A stretch of DNA of 32,149 nt from CAYLJO01 sp964383905 (GTDB lineage Bacteria; Acidobacteriota; Blastocatellia; Pyrinomonadales; Pyrinomonadaceae). Of the stretch, positions 6,518 to 14,886 are shown piece by piece. The position numbers were made by a program, and so were the translations under genes. The stretch lies in contig CAYLJO010000049.1 in the NCBI GenBank assembly GCA_964383905.1, positions 1 through 32,149 of the forward strand, written 5' to 3'. How positions within the stretch are numbered: position 1 is the first letter of the stretch; each line of letters begins with the position of its first letter. Under the pieces are notes generated by a model. It had not been told where the DNA came from, searched no databases, and worked only from the letters and a program-made list of their open reading frames with translations.

Positions 6518-8926
6518 TTACCCCCTTCTAACCGCTTTGCGCGTGACCGCCTCGTCTTCAACTTCGCCGCCCTTATTGATCGGAATTTCTGACGGCTTAC
6601 TATAACTTACGCCGCGCTCTTCCGTATCAAGCTCGGGTTGCGGCAACGGAGGCAAGGTGCCACTCACCGGCGGGGGGTTGAAGCCGGGGTAATCTATGCG
6701 CGCGTGGTAGATGGCCGTCAATGCCGTGATGATTGCTTCGCGGACGGTGGTGAGTTCGCGCAACGTGAGGTTACATTCGTCGAGCTGGCCGTCACTGATG
6801 ATAGCGTCGACTATTTTAGTGACAATGGCACGGATGTTTTCCGGGTCAGGACGCGCGAGCGAGCGGGCCGCGGCCTCGCACGAGTCGGCCACCATCATGA
6901 TCGCCGCCTCTTTGAACTGTGGTTTCGGGCCCGGGTAGCGAAATTCCGCTTCGTCCACCTCTTCGCCCGGCAGGGCCAGCGACTGTGCCTTGCGTAAAAA
7001 GAAATGGAGGGTGCGCGTGCCATGATGCTGCGGAATAAAGTCGGAGATCTGTTTTGGCAGACCGATCTCTTTTGCCAGCCGGAGGCCGTAGGTGACGTGG
7101 CTCGTAATAATGCGCGCACTTTGGGTCGGACGGAGGCGGTCGTGCGGGTTGTTGCCTTGTTGATTCTCGACAAAATATTCCGGCGCGGCCAGCTTCCCGA
7201 TATCGTGGTAGAGGGCGCCGATACGCGCCAGTAAGGGATTGGCCCCGATCGCTCGGCAGGCATCTTCCGCCAGTTGGCCTACCGCGTGTGAGTGCTGGTT
7301 GGTTCCCGGCGCGCGCAAAGCCAGTTGTCCCAGCACCGGCAAGTCTGCGTTAGATAACTCCAGCAGTTTAACGTCTGTCAGAATACCGAATAGCGATTCA
7401 TTGATCGGTAACCCGCCGGCCACGAAAACTACCGTCAGTAAGCCGCCCCCAATGCCGCAACCCAACGCGAGCAATATTGTATTCAGGGTCAGTGGCTGTT
7501 GCGCGTAAGCGATCAGCGCCACAGCCATCAGTGCGTTAACTCCACCGACCAGCAGCCCGGCGAGCGTGACGGACTGGCGCTCGCGATAGCGCCCGATGCC
7601 GTAGATCGCCGTCGAACATGAGACCACGGCGTAGAAAGCCGCCAGCACCCCGTTGGGCGCGAGCAGTCCCGCGAAGAGCGCCGTGATCAGGGCGGTAATC
7701 AACGCCAGCTGGGAATCGACGAGAAGAGCGACGAGGAGTGCGGCGGCCGCGAACGGGATGGCGAAACCCCAGATCGTTGGGTCGTTCAACGGGGCCCTCT
7801 CGCTACGTGTCGCGATGTCTTCAGCGAGGACGAAGCCGATGCGTATCAGTATTGATTGGACGACTACAGATAAGCCGACGAGCGCGAAGGCGCGCTCCTT
7901 AGTGAGCGCGAGATTAATGGCTGTACTTCGGTGCTCGGTAAATTTCCATGCCCCCCAGAACAGTGCGGTTACGATGAAGAATAATCCGATGAGACGATGC
8001 CATGGTCGTGTCGTACGACCGTAAGCGCGGACGGCGGCAAGCTGGGCAAGCATTGATTCGGTTACCTTATCGCCCTCACGCGCCACAACCTGATTGCGCT
8101 TCAGTGAGAGCGTGACCGGAACGACCTTGTCGGCCGCCTCTTCGCGTGCCGCCCGCGTGGCATCCTGATCGAAGGTCACCGTCGGCTGCAATAACGGGAG
8201 CAGCGCAGAGGCCAACGCCGCTTTTTCCTCCTGCGACCACCCGTTTAATTGCAGAATGCGGGAGCGTGAGCTTGCGCGCGCGGCCGAGAGCGGCATCATG
8301 CTCGTTTGCGGCACGGGGATAACCATCTGCTCACGCGGGTTTCTGACATCCACGAGGGCGATCTCGCGCCTGAGGTGTTCCGCCTCGCCATCATCATAGA
8401 TGTATCCACTCTCCGCTTCACGCAGCAATCGCAGAAGAGCTTCGAGGCCGTTCACATTAAAACGGTGAGCCATCACCGCCCGTGCGACTGCCGCGCCGCC
8501 TGAGCCCGACCATGCCGGTTCTTTTTTGAGGGTGGCGCCCCGTGCTTCCGCCTGCTTTTGTAAGTCTTCCCAGGATGCGCGGAAGCTCTGGGCTCCGTTT
8601 TCGATGCGGGACGAGTCGAATTTGAAGACCGGGCGGACCGCCTCCATCGCTGCCGCGCGATTCTTTTCGGTTTGAGGAATATCAACGCCGGCTATATCCG
8701 CCGGCGCGATCACCGTGCGATGGACCACATCGCCCTCTTGATAATCCTCCCCGAGGCCGCGCGAATAAGTATTGAGCAGTAGTGTTGTGACGACGACAAG
8801 AAATGCCAGGCCCAGGAGGAACTGTGTCCTTGGCGAAAACCATTTGAAAGGGCGGACGATATATCGGAGCGCGGCGTTGCGCCTTCTATCCGACTGCGAG
8901 GTGAAATTTGGGCAGCGTTTGCTCAT
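6518..8926 (-). CDS. PgpH-type 7TM HD-domain phosphohydrolase (putative c-di-AMP phosphodiesterase)
   Basis: This is an 802-residue membrane protein. It has one N-terminal transmembrane segment (about 36-52), a large extracytoplasmic region (about 55-305), a cluster of about six or seven hydrophobic helices (about 311-505), and a cytoplasmic HD domain with GTNQHSHAVG (541-550) and the metal-binding ALYHDIGK (571-578), then HVTYGL and PQHHGT. This order (7TMR-HDED, 7TM, HDIG) matches the PgpH/YqfF family, whose characterised members hydrolyse c-di-AMP to pApA. Substrate is therefore inferred from family, and no cyclase gene is in the window to support it. The ATG begins exactly after the TAA of the gene read as hflX (TAAATG), so translation is probably coupled. 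The C-terminal 60 residues are a charged, Pro-rich tail. Confidence 0.88.
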   Translation of the reverse strand: MSKRCPNFTSQSDRRRNAALRYIVRPFKWFSPRTQFLLGLAFLVVVTTLLLNTYSRGLGEDYQEGDVVHRTVIAPADIAGVDIPQTEKNRAAAMEAVRPVFKFDSSRIENGAQSFRASWEDLQKQAEARGATLKKEPAWSGSGGAAVARAVMAHRFNVNGLEALLRLLREAESGYIYDDGEAEHLRREIALVDVRNPREQMVIPVPQTSMMPLSAARASSRSRILQLNGWSQEEKAALASALLPLLQPTVTFDQDATRAAREEAADKVVPVTLSLKRNQVVAREGDKVTESMLAQLAAVRAYGRTTRPWHRLIGLFFIVTALFWGAWKFTEHRSTAINLALTKERAFALVGLSVVVQSILIRIGFVLAEDIATRSERAPLNDPTIWGFAIPFAAAALLVALLVDSQLALITALITALFAGLLAPNGVLAAFYAVVSCSTAIYGIGRYRERQSVTLAGLLVGGVNALMAVALIAYAQQPLTLNTILLALGCGIGGGLLTVVFVAGGLPINESLFGILTDVKLLELSNADLPVLGQLALRAPGTNQHSHAVGQLAEDACRAIGANPLLARIGALYHDIGKLAAPEYFVENQQGNNPHDRLRPTQSARIITSHVTYGLRLAKEIGLPKQISDFIPQHHGTRTLHFFLRKAQSLALPGEEVDEAEFRYPGPKPQFKEAAIMMVADSCEAAARSLARPDPENIRAIVTKIVDAIISDGQLDECNLTLRELTTVREAIITALTAIYHARIDYPGFNPPPVSGTLPPLPQPELDTEERGVSYSKPSEIPINKGGEVEDEAVTRKAVRRG

Positions 8927-10666
8927 TTAGCTTTGCACGGCGTACCGGGCCTGATCCTCGATCTCCAACCGATTGCTTTCCCGCTGGTGATTAACCAGAT
9001 CGCGCGCAAGAATTGCGCCCGCCCGTTCGAGCACGGGCCGCAATGATTGGGCGTGGGTGGCGGAGGTTGCGATGCATTCGCGTGCCCCCCCCTGCGCGGC
9101 CAGGCGGAGCGTCGCTTCCAACGTGCCTGCGTCAACGAGGTCCGCCTTGTTGAAGACGACGAGGCGCGGAATCCGCCCGTGGTGAAGGTCGTTCAAAATC
9201 CTTTCGACGGATTCGAGCTGCTGTTGCCAGCGCGGGTTGGCAGCGTCAACCAGATGTAAGAGCAGATCACTGTTGCCGATCTCTTCGAGGGTGGCGCCGA
9301 AAGCGGCGAGAAGGTCGGGCGGCAAGTCACGGATAAAGCCGACCGTGTCGTTGATGATGACCTCCTGCTCGCGCGGCAAACGCAGTCGCCTCGACGTCGG
9401 GTCGAGCGTCGCAAACATCCGCTGCTCGGCGTTTACGCTGCTCAATGTCAGCATGTTCAGCAGGGTTGACTTGCCGGCGTTCGTATAGCCGACAATAGAG
9501 ATGATGGGAGACTCACGTCGCACCCTTTCTTTGCGGCGTTCCTGTCGCCTCTGGCGTTGAGCGGCGATCTCCTTCTCAAGCCGGTGGATGCGGTCGCGCA
9601 CACGGCGGCGATCGGTTTCCAGTTTAGTCTCGCCGGGCCCGCGCCCGCCGATGCCCCCTGCGAGCCGCGAGAACGCGCCCTCATGGCCGGCGACGAGGCG
9701 CGGCAGCAAATACTTCAGTTGGGCCAACTCGACTTGAATCTTACCTTCGCGTGATTGCGCCCGCTGCGCGAAGATATCGAGAATAAGTTGTGAGCGGTCG
9801 ATGACCTTTAAATCGGTGGCCTCCGAAAGCGAGCGCACCTGCGCGGGCTGCAGCTCACGGTCGAAGACGATAAGGTCCGCGCCAAGCTGCAGCGCGCGCA
9901 CCAGAAGCTCTTCAAGTTTTCCGCGACCCAGTACCGTGCGCGGGTCGATGGCCGGGCGGCGCTGGATAATTTGATCCTGGACGACCACACCGGCGGATGT
10001 CGCAAGCTCGTGAAGTTCGGCTATCGATTCTTCAGCTTCAAAGAGCGAGCCGGTGGTCACGCCGACCAGGATCGTACGGTCCCTTACTTCGGCCCGGCGC
10101 GCGGCGCGGCGATTCCGTGCCATCTCTTCTTCCAGAGAATTGATGAGCGCGAGGAAATCCACGTTGAGCTGCGAAGGGATGCTCGGCTCGAGAAAAGTGT
10201 AAGGCTCAGCCGCCCCATCCGCGTCAAGTTCGGCGGCTGTGGTGGGCAACAGATGCGCCGCGCGCACCACGCCGGGCAATCCAGTCCGCGCGTCAACGTC
10301 GAGGGCGGCCATCAGGTCAAGACGCAGCAGCGCAAGATCTGTCAGATCGTCTTGCGTTAACTCTTCACCCCGCAGGTGCGTATGGATGCAGCGCAGGCCA
10401 CGAAAACGGTCGGCGGCCACACGCGTTCGCTTCAAGTCGGGAAGCTCAATGCGCCGCGCGTCACCGACCACGACATACTCAACATAGCCTTTGCGGTCAA
10501 TCAGCGCCCCGATCTGTCTCCGCGTCTCGTGTGAGAGTTCCGTCATCTGCCGGGCGAACTCCGGCGTCACGATCTGATGCGGGGCGATGCGACGCGAATA
10601 AAGTTTTTCGATGCGGCGTAGCTGGTTCGGTTTCAGTCCTTGCGTATTACCGTGTATGTTACTGAT
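8927..10666 (-). CDS. hflX: GTPase HflX, probably starting at a non-canonical AUC codon
   Basis: This is a ribosome-associated GTPase. Numbered from the proposed start (579 residues), it has the glycine-rich GGRGPGE linker near 340, the P-loop GYTNAGKS (393-400), DTVGF (440-444) and NKAD (506-509). The 160-residue region before the HflX core matches the longer HflX form seen in several phyla. The first conventional start is GTG 10570, but the frame continues upstream with GNTQGLKPNQLRR and EKLYSRR, a block I recognise as the normal N-terminus of long HflX proteins. That extension is closed by an in-frame TAA, and no ATG/GTG/TTG lies in it. GGAGG (10680-10676) is nine bases before an in-frame ATC (10666-10664). 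The stop abuts the next gene's ATG. HflX splits or rescues stalled ribosomes. The start is inference; the GTPase call is firm. Confidence 0.9.
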   Translation of the reverse strand: MSNIHGNTQGLKPNQLRRIEKLYSRRIAPHQIVTPEFARQMTELSHETRRQIGALIDRKGYVEYVVVGDARRIELPDLKRTRVAADRFRGLRCIHTHLRGEELTQDDLTDLALLRLDLMAALDVDARTGLPGVVRAAHLLPTTAAELDADGAAEPYTFLEPSIPSQLNVDFLALINSLEEEMARNRRAARRAEVRDRTILVGVTTGSLFEAEESIAELHELATSAGVVVQDQIIQRRPAIDPRTVLGRGKLEELLVRALQLGADLIVFDRELQPAQVRSLSEATDLKVIDRSQLILDIFAQRAQSREGKIQVELAQLKYLLPRLVAGHEGAFSRLAGGIGGRGPGETKLETDRRRVRDRIHRLEKEIAAQRQRRQERRKERVRRESPIISIVGYTNAGKSTLLNMLTLSSVNAEQRMFATLDPTSRRLRLPREQEVIINDTVGFIRDLPPDLLAAFGATLEEIGNSDLLLHLVDAANPRWQQQLESVERILNDLHHGRIPRLVVFNKADLVDAGTLEATLRLAAQGGARECIATSATHAQSLRPVLERAGAILARDLVNHQRESNRLEIEDQARYAVQS

Positions 10667-10675
10667 AAGCTTTAT

Positions 10676-10680
10676 CCTCC
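10676..10680 (-). promoter_or_regulatory. Ribosome-binding site that decides the hflX start
   Basis: The minus strand reads GGAGG from 10680 to 10676, just after an in-frame TAA. Nine bases separate it from an ATC codon in the hflX frame; an ATA touches it directly. It is over 100 bases from the GTG at 10570, which has no comparable site, so the gene probably initiates here. Confidence 0.6.
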
Positions 10681-11226
10681 GTTAGCCGCCGAACCCCTGT
10701 GAGACCACTCGCGCACAATTCAAGGCTCGACGCATCAGGCTCCTCACATGGGCCTTCCGGGGCGGATGCTCCGTCGGTCTTGAAGTTACAGGAAGATTGA
10801 GGCGAGCGGTAGGTTCGGACGCGGCGTATAACCCTTCGATATTGCTCGGCGAAATCACTTCGCTTGGTCGCTTGAGCATTGCGATTCAATCGGGCCGCCA
10901 GCACACGAGAAAAGCGCATGAACCATAGTTCGATGAGCCGAAACAACGCAGCTTGGCAAGAACAAATTATCACACAGTGGCCGCCAACCGGAAGCGTAAA
11001 AGGTAGCACAAAGCGTTTTAATTCGGTGGCGGTTGGCCTCGTTAGACATCGCTCGTGCGCCCGTCGTATTATGACAAGCTGCTGGTATTTAGTATTAAAT
11101 GAGCAATCCAATCTGAAATTCAGGCAACCGGACAACACTCATGCGGTACTTTTACAACCGAAATCTGCGCCCGGCGGACTGTCAGGAATTAAAGGGTAGT
11201 TGCTTCCTCCCGGAGAGATGAACAAG
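10681..11226. other. Gene-free divergent region between hflX and the NHL gene
   Basis: About 545 bases with no convincing gene on either strand; the open frames present have no recognisable motifs, poor start contexts and unusual composition. It must hold the leftward promoter for hflX and the rightward promoter for the NHL gene. Visible structure: gccaacc (10983-10989) and ggttggc (11031-11037) can pair around a 41-nt loop, and a rightward ATGACA (11071-11076), 16 bases, TATTAA (11093-11098) could be a weak promoter. The stretch 11060-11150 is AT-richer than its surroundings. An unrecognised small RNA is possible but not shown. Confidence 0.4.
11071..11098 (+). promoter_or_regulatory. Possible promoter for the NHL-like gene
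   Basis: ATGACA and TATTAA are spaced by 16 bases in the locally AT-rich part of the divergent region, 130 bases before the gene. The boxes are imperfect and the call is tentative. Confidence 0.25.
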
Positions 11227-12255
11227 ATGAGCGAATCAGGGCGGATTGTGCGGATCGATCCGCAGGCGGGTATCCCCGGTGGCGAAGTGGTCGTCGAGTG
11301 TGAGAATGTTGCCGCGAATGATCTCACAAGCTACAGTGCTTGGTTTAACGGCGCGCGGGGCCGCTTCGTCGCCGCTTCGCCTCGGCGGGCGCTGGCGCTC
11401 GTGCCGGAGATGAAAACAGGAGGAGAGGTTGACGTAGCTCTGGAGATCGAAGGGAAACGAACTGCTTCCTCGCGCTTCACCGTCGGCGCAAAACTGGCCG
11501 AAGACCTACACCCGGTGGCGAACCCGGCTTTCGATCCGGATGATGGTTCGCTCTATGTTACACGCTCGGGTTCGCGCGGTCAGCAGATGCCTGTCTCGAT
11601 TTTTCGTATTAGTGAGAATGGCGATGTCGCAGAGTTCTCCGGCGACATTACCAACCCGACGGGCATTGCTTTTGATAAAACGGGCCACATGTTTGTGACG
11701 AGCCGGATGGACGGAACCGTCTATCGCATCACCCCGTTCAAGGAGGCCGTCGCCTTCGCCAGGAATCTTGGGGTGGCGACCGGCCTCGCTTTTGATCGCG
11801 AGGGACGCATGTATGTCGGCGACCGGACCGGCACGGTCTATCGCGTCAACGGGATCGGAGAAGAGAAGGCCTGGGCGCAGCTTGAGCCATCCGTCTCGGC
11901 ATATCATTTGGCGTTTGGCCCGGACGACGCGCTGTATGTCACGGGACCGACCGTTTCCAGTTTTGATGCGGTCATGCGCGTTGATGAGAGTGGCAACGTC
12001 AGCGTTTTTTATCGCGGGCTGGGACGACCGCAGGGGCTTGCTTTCGATCGCGACGGTAACCTCTACGTGGCAGCATCGCTGCGCGGGAGGCGCGGCATCG
12101 TCCGCATCTCGCCCGACGCAAGTGAGGCGTCCCTGGCGGTTGCCGGGATGAACGTCGTCGGGCTCGCTTTTAGCGCCTCGGGCAACATGATCGTCGCGAC
12201 GAACGATACGGTTTACAGTTTACCCCTGGGTATTCGCGGAGCAATGCTCGGTTAA
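11227..12255 (+). CDS. IPT/TIG plus NHL/SMP-30-like beta-propeller protein
   Basis: This is a 342-residue protein. Residues 1-90 resemble an IPT/TIG immunoglobulin-like module (IVRIDPQAGIPGGEVVVEC). The rest is a six-blade-type propeller with repeated blades such as PTGIAFDKTGHMFVTS, ATGLAFDREGRMYVGD and PQGLAFDRDGNLYVAA, the NHL/SMP-30 pattern. There is no signal peptide or transmembrane segment, so it looks cytoplasmic unless the true start is elsewhere. ATG 11227 is chosen because GGAGA (11212-11216) lies ten bases upstream; ATG 11218 would be almost touching it. Related families include gluconolactonases and lactonase-like sugar hydrolases, but the catalytic residues were not identified, so no enzymatic role is claimed. 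It stands alone, with its own upstream region and a separate promoter for the next gene. Confidence 0.75.
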   Translation: MSESGRIVRIDPQAGIPGGEVVVECENVAANDLTSYSAWFNGARGRFVAASPRRALALVPEMKTGGEVDVALEIEGKRTASSRFTVGAKLAEDLHPVANPAFDPDDGSLYVTRSGSRGQQMPVSIFRISENGDVAEFSGDITNPTGIAFDKTGHMFVTSRMDGTVYRITPFKEAVAFARNLGVATGLAFDREGRMYVGDRTGTVYRVNGIGEEKAWAQLEPSVSAYHLAFGPDDALYVTGPTVSSFDAVMRVDESGNVSVFYRGLGRPQGLAFDRDGNLYVAASLRGRRGIVRISPDASEASLAVAGMNVVGLAFSASGNMIVATNDTVYSLPLGIRGAMLG

Positions 12256-12299
12256 GAGTAAACCCAAAATAGTCTGGCCACTGATGATCAACCTTTTTT

Positions 12300-12328
12300 T
12301 TGACACCTCTACAAGTGCGTGTTAGTGT
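12300..12328 (+). promoter_or_regulatory. Putative promoter of the M50-trpS-scpAB run
   Basis: A perfect TTGACA (12300-12305), preceded by a T-run, is followed after 17 bases by TAGTGT (12323-12328), three of six to TATAAT. It lies 40 bases before the M50 protease gene. The T-run at 12294-12301 may also serve as the tail of a terminator for the NHL gene, though no good stem precedes it. Confidence 0.4.
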
Positions 12329-12368
12329 CTTATCGTGTTCTCGGCCCTTGTTTCTTTCGTGATTAATC

Positions 12369-13058
12369 ATGGGTAATATCAGTAGCGAAGCTATCGGTCA
12401 GTTTATTCTCAGCATGGTGGCGCTCGTATTTTCATTGTCGGCGCATGAGGCTGCTCACGCTTGGATGTCTAACCGTTTTGGCGATGACTTGGCCCGCTCG
12501 CAAGGGCGCATTACTCTTAATCCTGCGTCTCATGTCGATCCGATCGGGACATTGCTTTTCCCGGTGATGGCCTTTTTTACGGGGGCCGCTTTTTTAGGAT
12601 GGGCGCGTCCGACGCCCATCAATCCACTCAGGTGGCGGAACCCGCGGATCGCTAACATCTGGGTTTCGGCCGCGGGTGTCATCGTCAATTCAATCATTGC
12701 GGTTATTGCTGGAATCATACTCCGCATACTTTTTGAGACAGGTCTGATTACATTCGGTGGCATGTCGTTTGTGCCGACGACGACCGAATCTCTCATAGCG
12801 GTAGGGGCCGTGCAACTGCTTGTCATCTTTTTTAGACTCAATGTCGTGCTGGCCGTCTTTAACCTGATCCCGATCCCGCCGCTCGATGGCGGTAAAATTC
12901 TCGGCAGCGTGCTTCCGGCGAGTTTCGCCACGGCACTCGAGGCGCTGGACCGATTCGGATTCCTGCTGCTCTTCCTCGCCGTCTTAACAGGAATATTTAA
13001 CCCCATCTTCCGCGTTGTGATGGGCCTCGCGTGGGGGTTGGTCTTAGTCGGTGCTTAG
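12369..13058 (+). CDS. Site-2 (M50) family intramembrane metalloprotease
   Basis: This is a 229-residue, almost wholly hydrophobic protein. It has the zinc motif HEAAHAW (HExxH) in its first membrane segment and NLIPIPPLDGGKIL, the conserved NPxPPLDG-type motif that supplies the third ligand, near residues 167-180. It has the short M50 layout with no PDZ domain, as in the widespread SpoIVFB-like/FwdB-type group. It would cut membrane-bound substrates; none can be named. It opens a compact run: trpS starts eight bases after its stop. The M50 gene beside trpS, scpA and scpB is a neighbourhood seen in many phyla, which supports the call. ATG 12369 lacks a strong ribosome-binding site. Confidence 0.88.
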   Translation: MGNISSEAIGQFILSMVALVFSLSAHEAAHAWMSNRFGDDLARSQGRITLNPASHVDPIGTLLFPVMAFFTGAAFLGWARPTPINPLRWRNPRIANIWVSAAGVIVNSIIAVIAGIILRILFETGLITFGGMSFVPTTTESLIAVGAVQLLVIFFRLNVVLAVFNLIPIPPLDGGKILGSVLPASFATALEALDRFGFLLLFLAVLTGIFNPIFRVVMGLAWGLVLVGA

Positions 13059-13066
13059 CAAATCGG

Positions 13067-14062
13067 ATGAAACGAATCTTTAGCGGCGCACAGCCGACGG
13101 GCCACTTACATCTCGGCAACTATCTCGGCGCGCTGCGCAACTGGGCCGCATTGCAGCACGAGTACGAGAGCTTTTTCTGCATCGTCAATCTACACGCCAT
13201 CACGATCCCGCAGGACCCGCATGCGTTGGCGGCGAAGACCAGAGAGTTGGCCCGCCTCTATTTAGCCGCCGGGATTGATCCGCAGGTCTCTACCATCTTT
13301 GTTCAATCGGACGTGCCGGAGCACACGGAGCTGACCTGGATCCTCAACTGCATGACGCGCATCTCAGAGCTGGACCGGATGACGCAGTTCAAAGAGAAGG
13401 GGCGTAAACAGCGCGAAAACACCGGCGTCGGGCTCTTTGATTATCCCGTGCTGATGGCTTCGGACATCCTGCTCTACCAGACCGACCTGGTGCCCGTCGG
13501 GGAAGACCAGAAACAGCACCTCGAGCTGACGCGCGATATCGCCGTACGATTCAATCGAGATTACGGCGAGACGTTTCACGTCCCCGAACCGTTCATCCCG
13601 AAGGTCGGCGCGCGCATCATGTCGCTGAGCGATCCGGCCAGGAAGATGTCAAAGTCGGACGAGAATTCGGGCGGAAGCATCTTCTTGCTCGATGATGCGG
13701 AAACGATCCGGCGCAAGTTCAAACGGGCCGTCACCGATTCCGGCACCGAAATACGTTTCGACGAATCGCGACCCTCGCTCACACACTTGCTCACCATTTA
13801 CCAGCTTCTGACCGGCAACACACGGGAAGGGATTGAGACACACTTCGCGGGCAAGGGATACGCGCAGCTCAAAAGCGAACTTGCCGACGTGACCGTAGAA
13901 TTCTTAAAGCCTTTCCAAGAACGCGTGCGCGCTATCGGCGACGACGAGTTAGACCGCATCTTTGATCACGGGCGCAGGCGCGCCTGTGAAGTGGCGCGCC
14001 TGACGATCGATCGTGTGAAAGCGCGCATGGGGCTTCAGGGCGCGCGCGTGCCCGGCAGCTGA
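13067..14062 (+). CDS. trpS: Tryptophan-tRNA ligase
   Basis: This is a class I aminoacyl-tRNA synthetase of 331 residues, the normal bacterial TrpRS length. It has GAQPTGHLHLGNYLGAL at the N-terminus (the HIGH-like signature at about 13-19) and KMSKS at 193-197. DYPVLMASDILLYQTDLVPVGEDQ, shown here only as the family marker around residues 127-150, is typical of TrpRS rather than TyrRS. It charges tRNA-Trp with tryptophan in the cytoplasm. ATG 13067 is used because the protein then begins MKRIFSGAQPTG as in other TrpRS; the frame is open earlier but overlaps the M50 gene. The ribosome-binding site is weak, suggesting coupling to the upstream gene. scpA follows after 11 bases. Confidence 0.96.
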   Translation: MKRIFSGAQPTGHLHLGNYLGALRNWAALQHEYESFFCIVNLHAITIPQDPHALAAKTRELARLYLAAGIDPQVSTIFVQSDVPEHTELTWILNCMTRISELDRMTQFKEKGRKQRENTGVGLFDYPVLMASDILLYQTDLVPVGEDQKQHLELTRDIAVRFNRDYGETFHVPEPFIPKVGARIMSLSDPARKMSKSDENSGGSIFLLDDAETIRRKFKRAVTDSGTEIRFDESRPSLTHLLTIYQLLTGNTREGIETHFAGKGYAQLKSELADVTVEFLKPFQERVRAIGDDELDRIFDHGRRRACEVARLTIDRVKARMGLQGARVPGS

Positions 14063-14073
14063 AAGGAGGGAAG

Positions 14074-14874
14074 GTGGACGACAATCTGGAACTTGCCCCG
14101 CAGGTTTCGGGCGCCGCGGCGACGATCAGCGTGGCGGGCGCGCGGCCGGAGATCGTCGCCGACCACAGGGGCGAGGATTTGAAACTCGTCCTCGGCGAAT
14201 TTGCCGGGCCGCTCGACCTCTTGCTCTACCTGATCCGCCAGGAGCAGGTCAGCATCTACGACATTCCCGTCGCGCGCATCACCAATGAGTACCTGCGCTA
14301 CCTGCGCTTGATGCAAGAGCTAGATATCGCCGTGGCCGGCGATTTTTTAGTCGTCGCGGCGACTCTCATCGAAATCAAATCGCGCATGCTCCTGCCGCGC
14401 GACCCGCTCGCGGAAATCGCGGACGAAGAGTTAGACCCACGTCGTGAGCTGATCAACCAGCTACTCGAACATCAGAAGTATAAGGCTGCCGCACAGATGC
14501 TCTGGTCGCGTGCGGCCGTCGAACAGGCCGTCTTTACGCGCGGCGAGATTGAGACCGACAAACAGAACCCGGAAATTGCGGTGGGCCTTTTCGATCTGCT
14601 GAAGGCCTTCCAGCAGATCCTGGCGCGCCGCAAGGAAGAGGTCCTGATGGAAATCGAGCGCGAAGAGGTCACGATGGCGGAGATGCTCGAGCGCCTGCGA
14701 AATATGGTTATGTCGGCGGGCGAGTTGAATCTGCGGGTATTTTTCGAGCGCGCACGCTCACGCCGCGAGCTCGTGCTCGCGTTCCTTTCTGTCCTGGAAC
14801 TCGTCCGCGCCACCGAGATCACTTTGACCCAACGCGAGACTTTTGGGGAGATCATTGCCTCCGCCGGCAGCTAG
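14074..14874 (+). CDS. scpA: Segregation and condensation protein A
   Basis: This is a 266-residue kleisin. The signature is FAGPLDLLLYLIRQEQVSIYDIPVARIT at residues about 44-70, which binds the SMC neck. This is followed by EYLRYL, FLVVAATLIEIKSRMLLP, and a C-terminal winged-helix region ending with VRATEITLTQRETFGEI. ScpA bridges the two SMC heads in the SMC-ScpAB complex that compacts and separates the chromosome. The first 40 residues are a variable lead, slightly longer than usual. GTG 14074 follows AAGGAGGG closely, and the partner scpB is the next gene, 12 bases downstream. The smc gene itself is not in the window. Confidence 0.94.
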   Translation: MDDNLELAPQVSGAAATISVAGARPEIVADHRGEDLKLVLGEFAGPLDLLLYLIRQEQVSIYDIPVARITNEYLRYLRLMQELDIAVAGDFLVVAATLIEIKSRMLLPRDPLAEIADEELDPRRELINQLLEHQKYKAAAQMLWSRAAVEQAVFTRGEIETDKQNPEIAVGLFDLLKAFQQILARRKEEVLMEIEREEVTMAEMLERLRNMVMSAGELNLRVFFERARSRRELVLAFLSVLELVRATEITLTQRETFGEIIASAGS

Positions 14875-14886
14875 AATTTGATTTTT

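Noticed and set aside
10978..11048. Integron attC-like site (GTTAGAC next to a hairpin)
   Set aside because: GTTAGAC fits the GTTRRRY core, but no matching RYYYAAC core lies at the other end of the hairpin and there is no integrase or cassette gene.
10659..11138. A 159-codon leftward frame upstream of hflX, and a rightward frame at 10879-11199
   Set aside because: Cys/Arg/Ser-rich with no motif. The leftward frame overlaps the hflX ribosome-binding site in another frame. Neither has a credible start signal.
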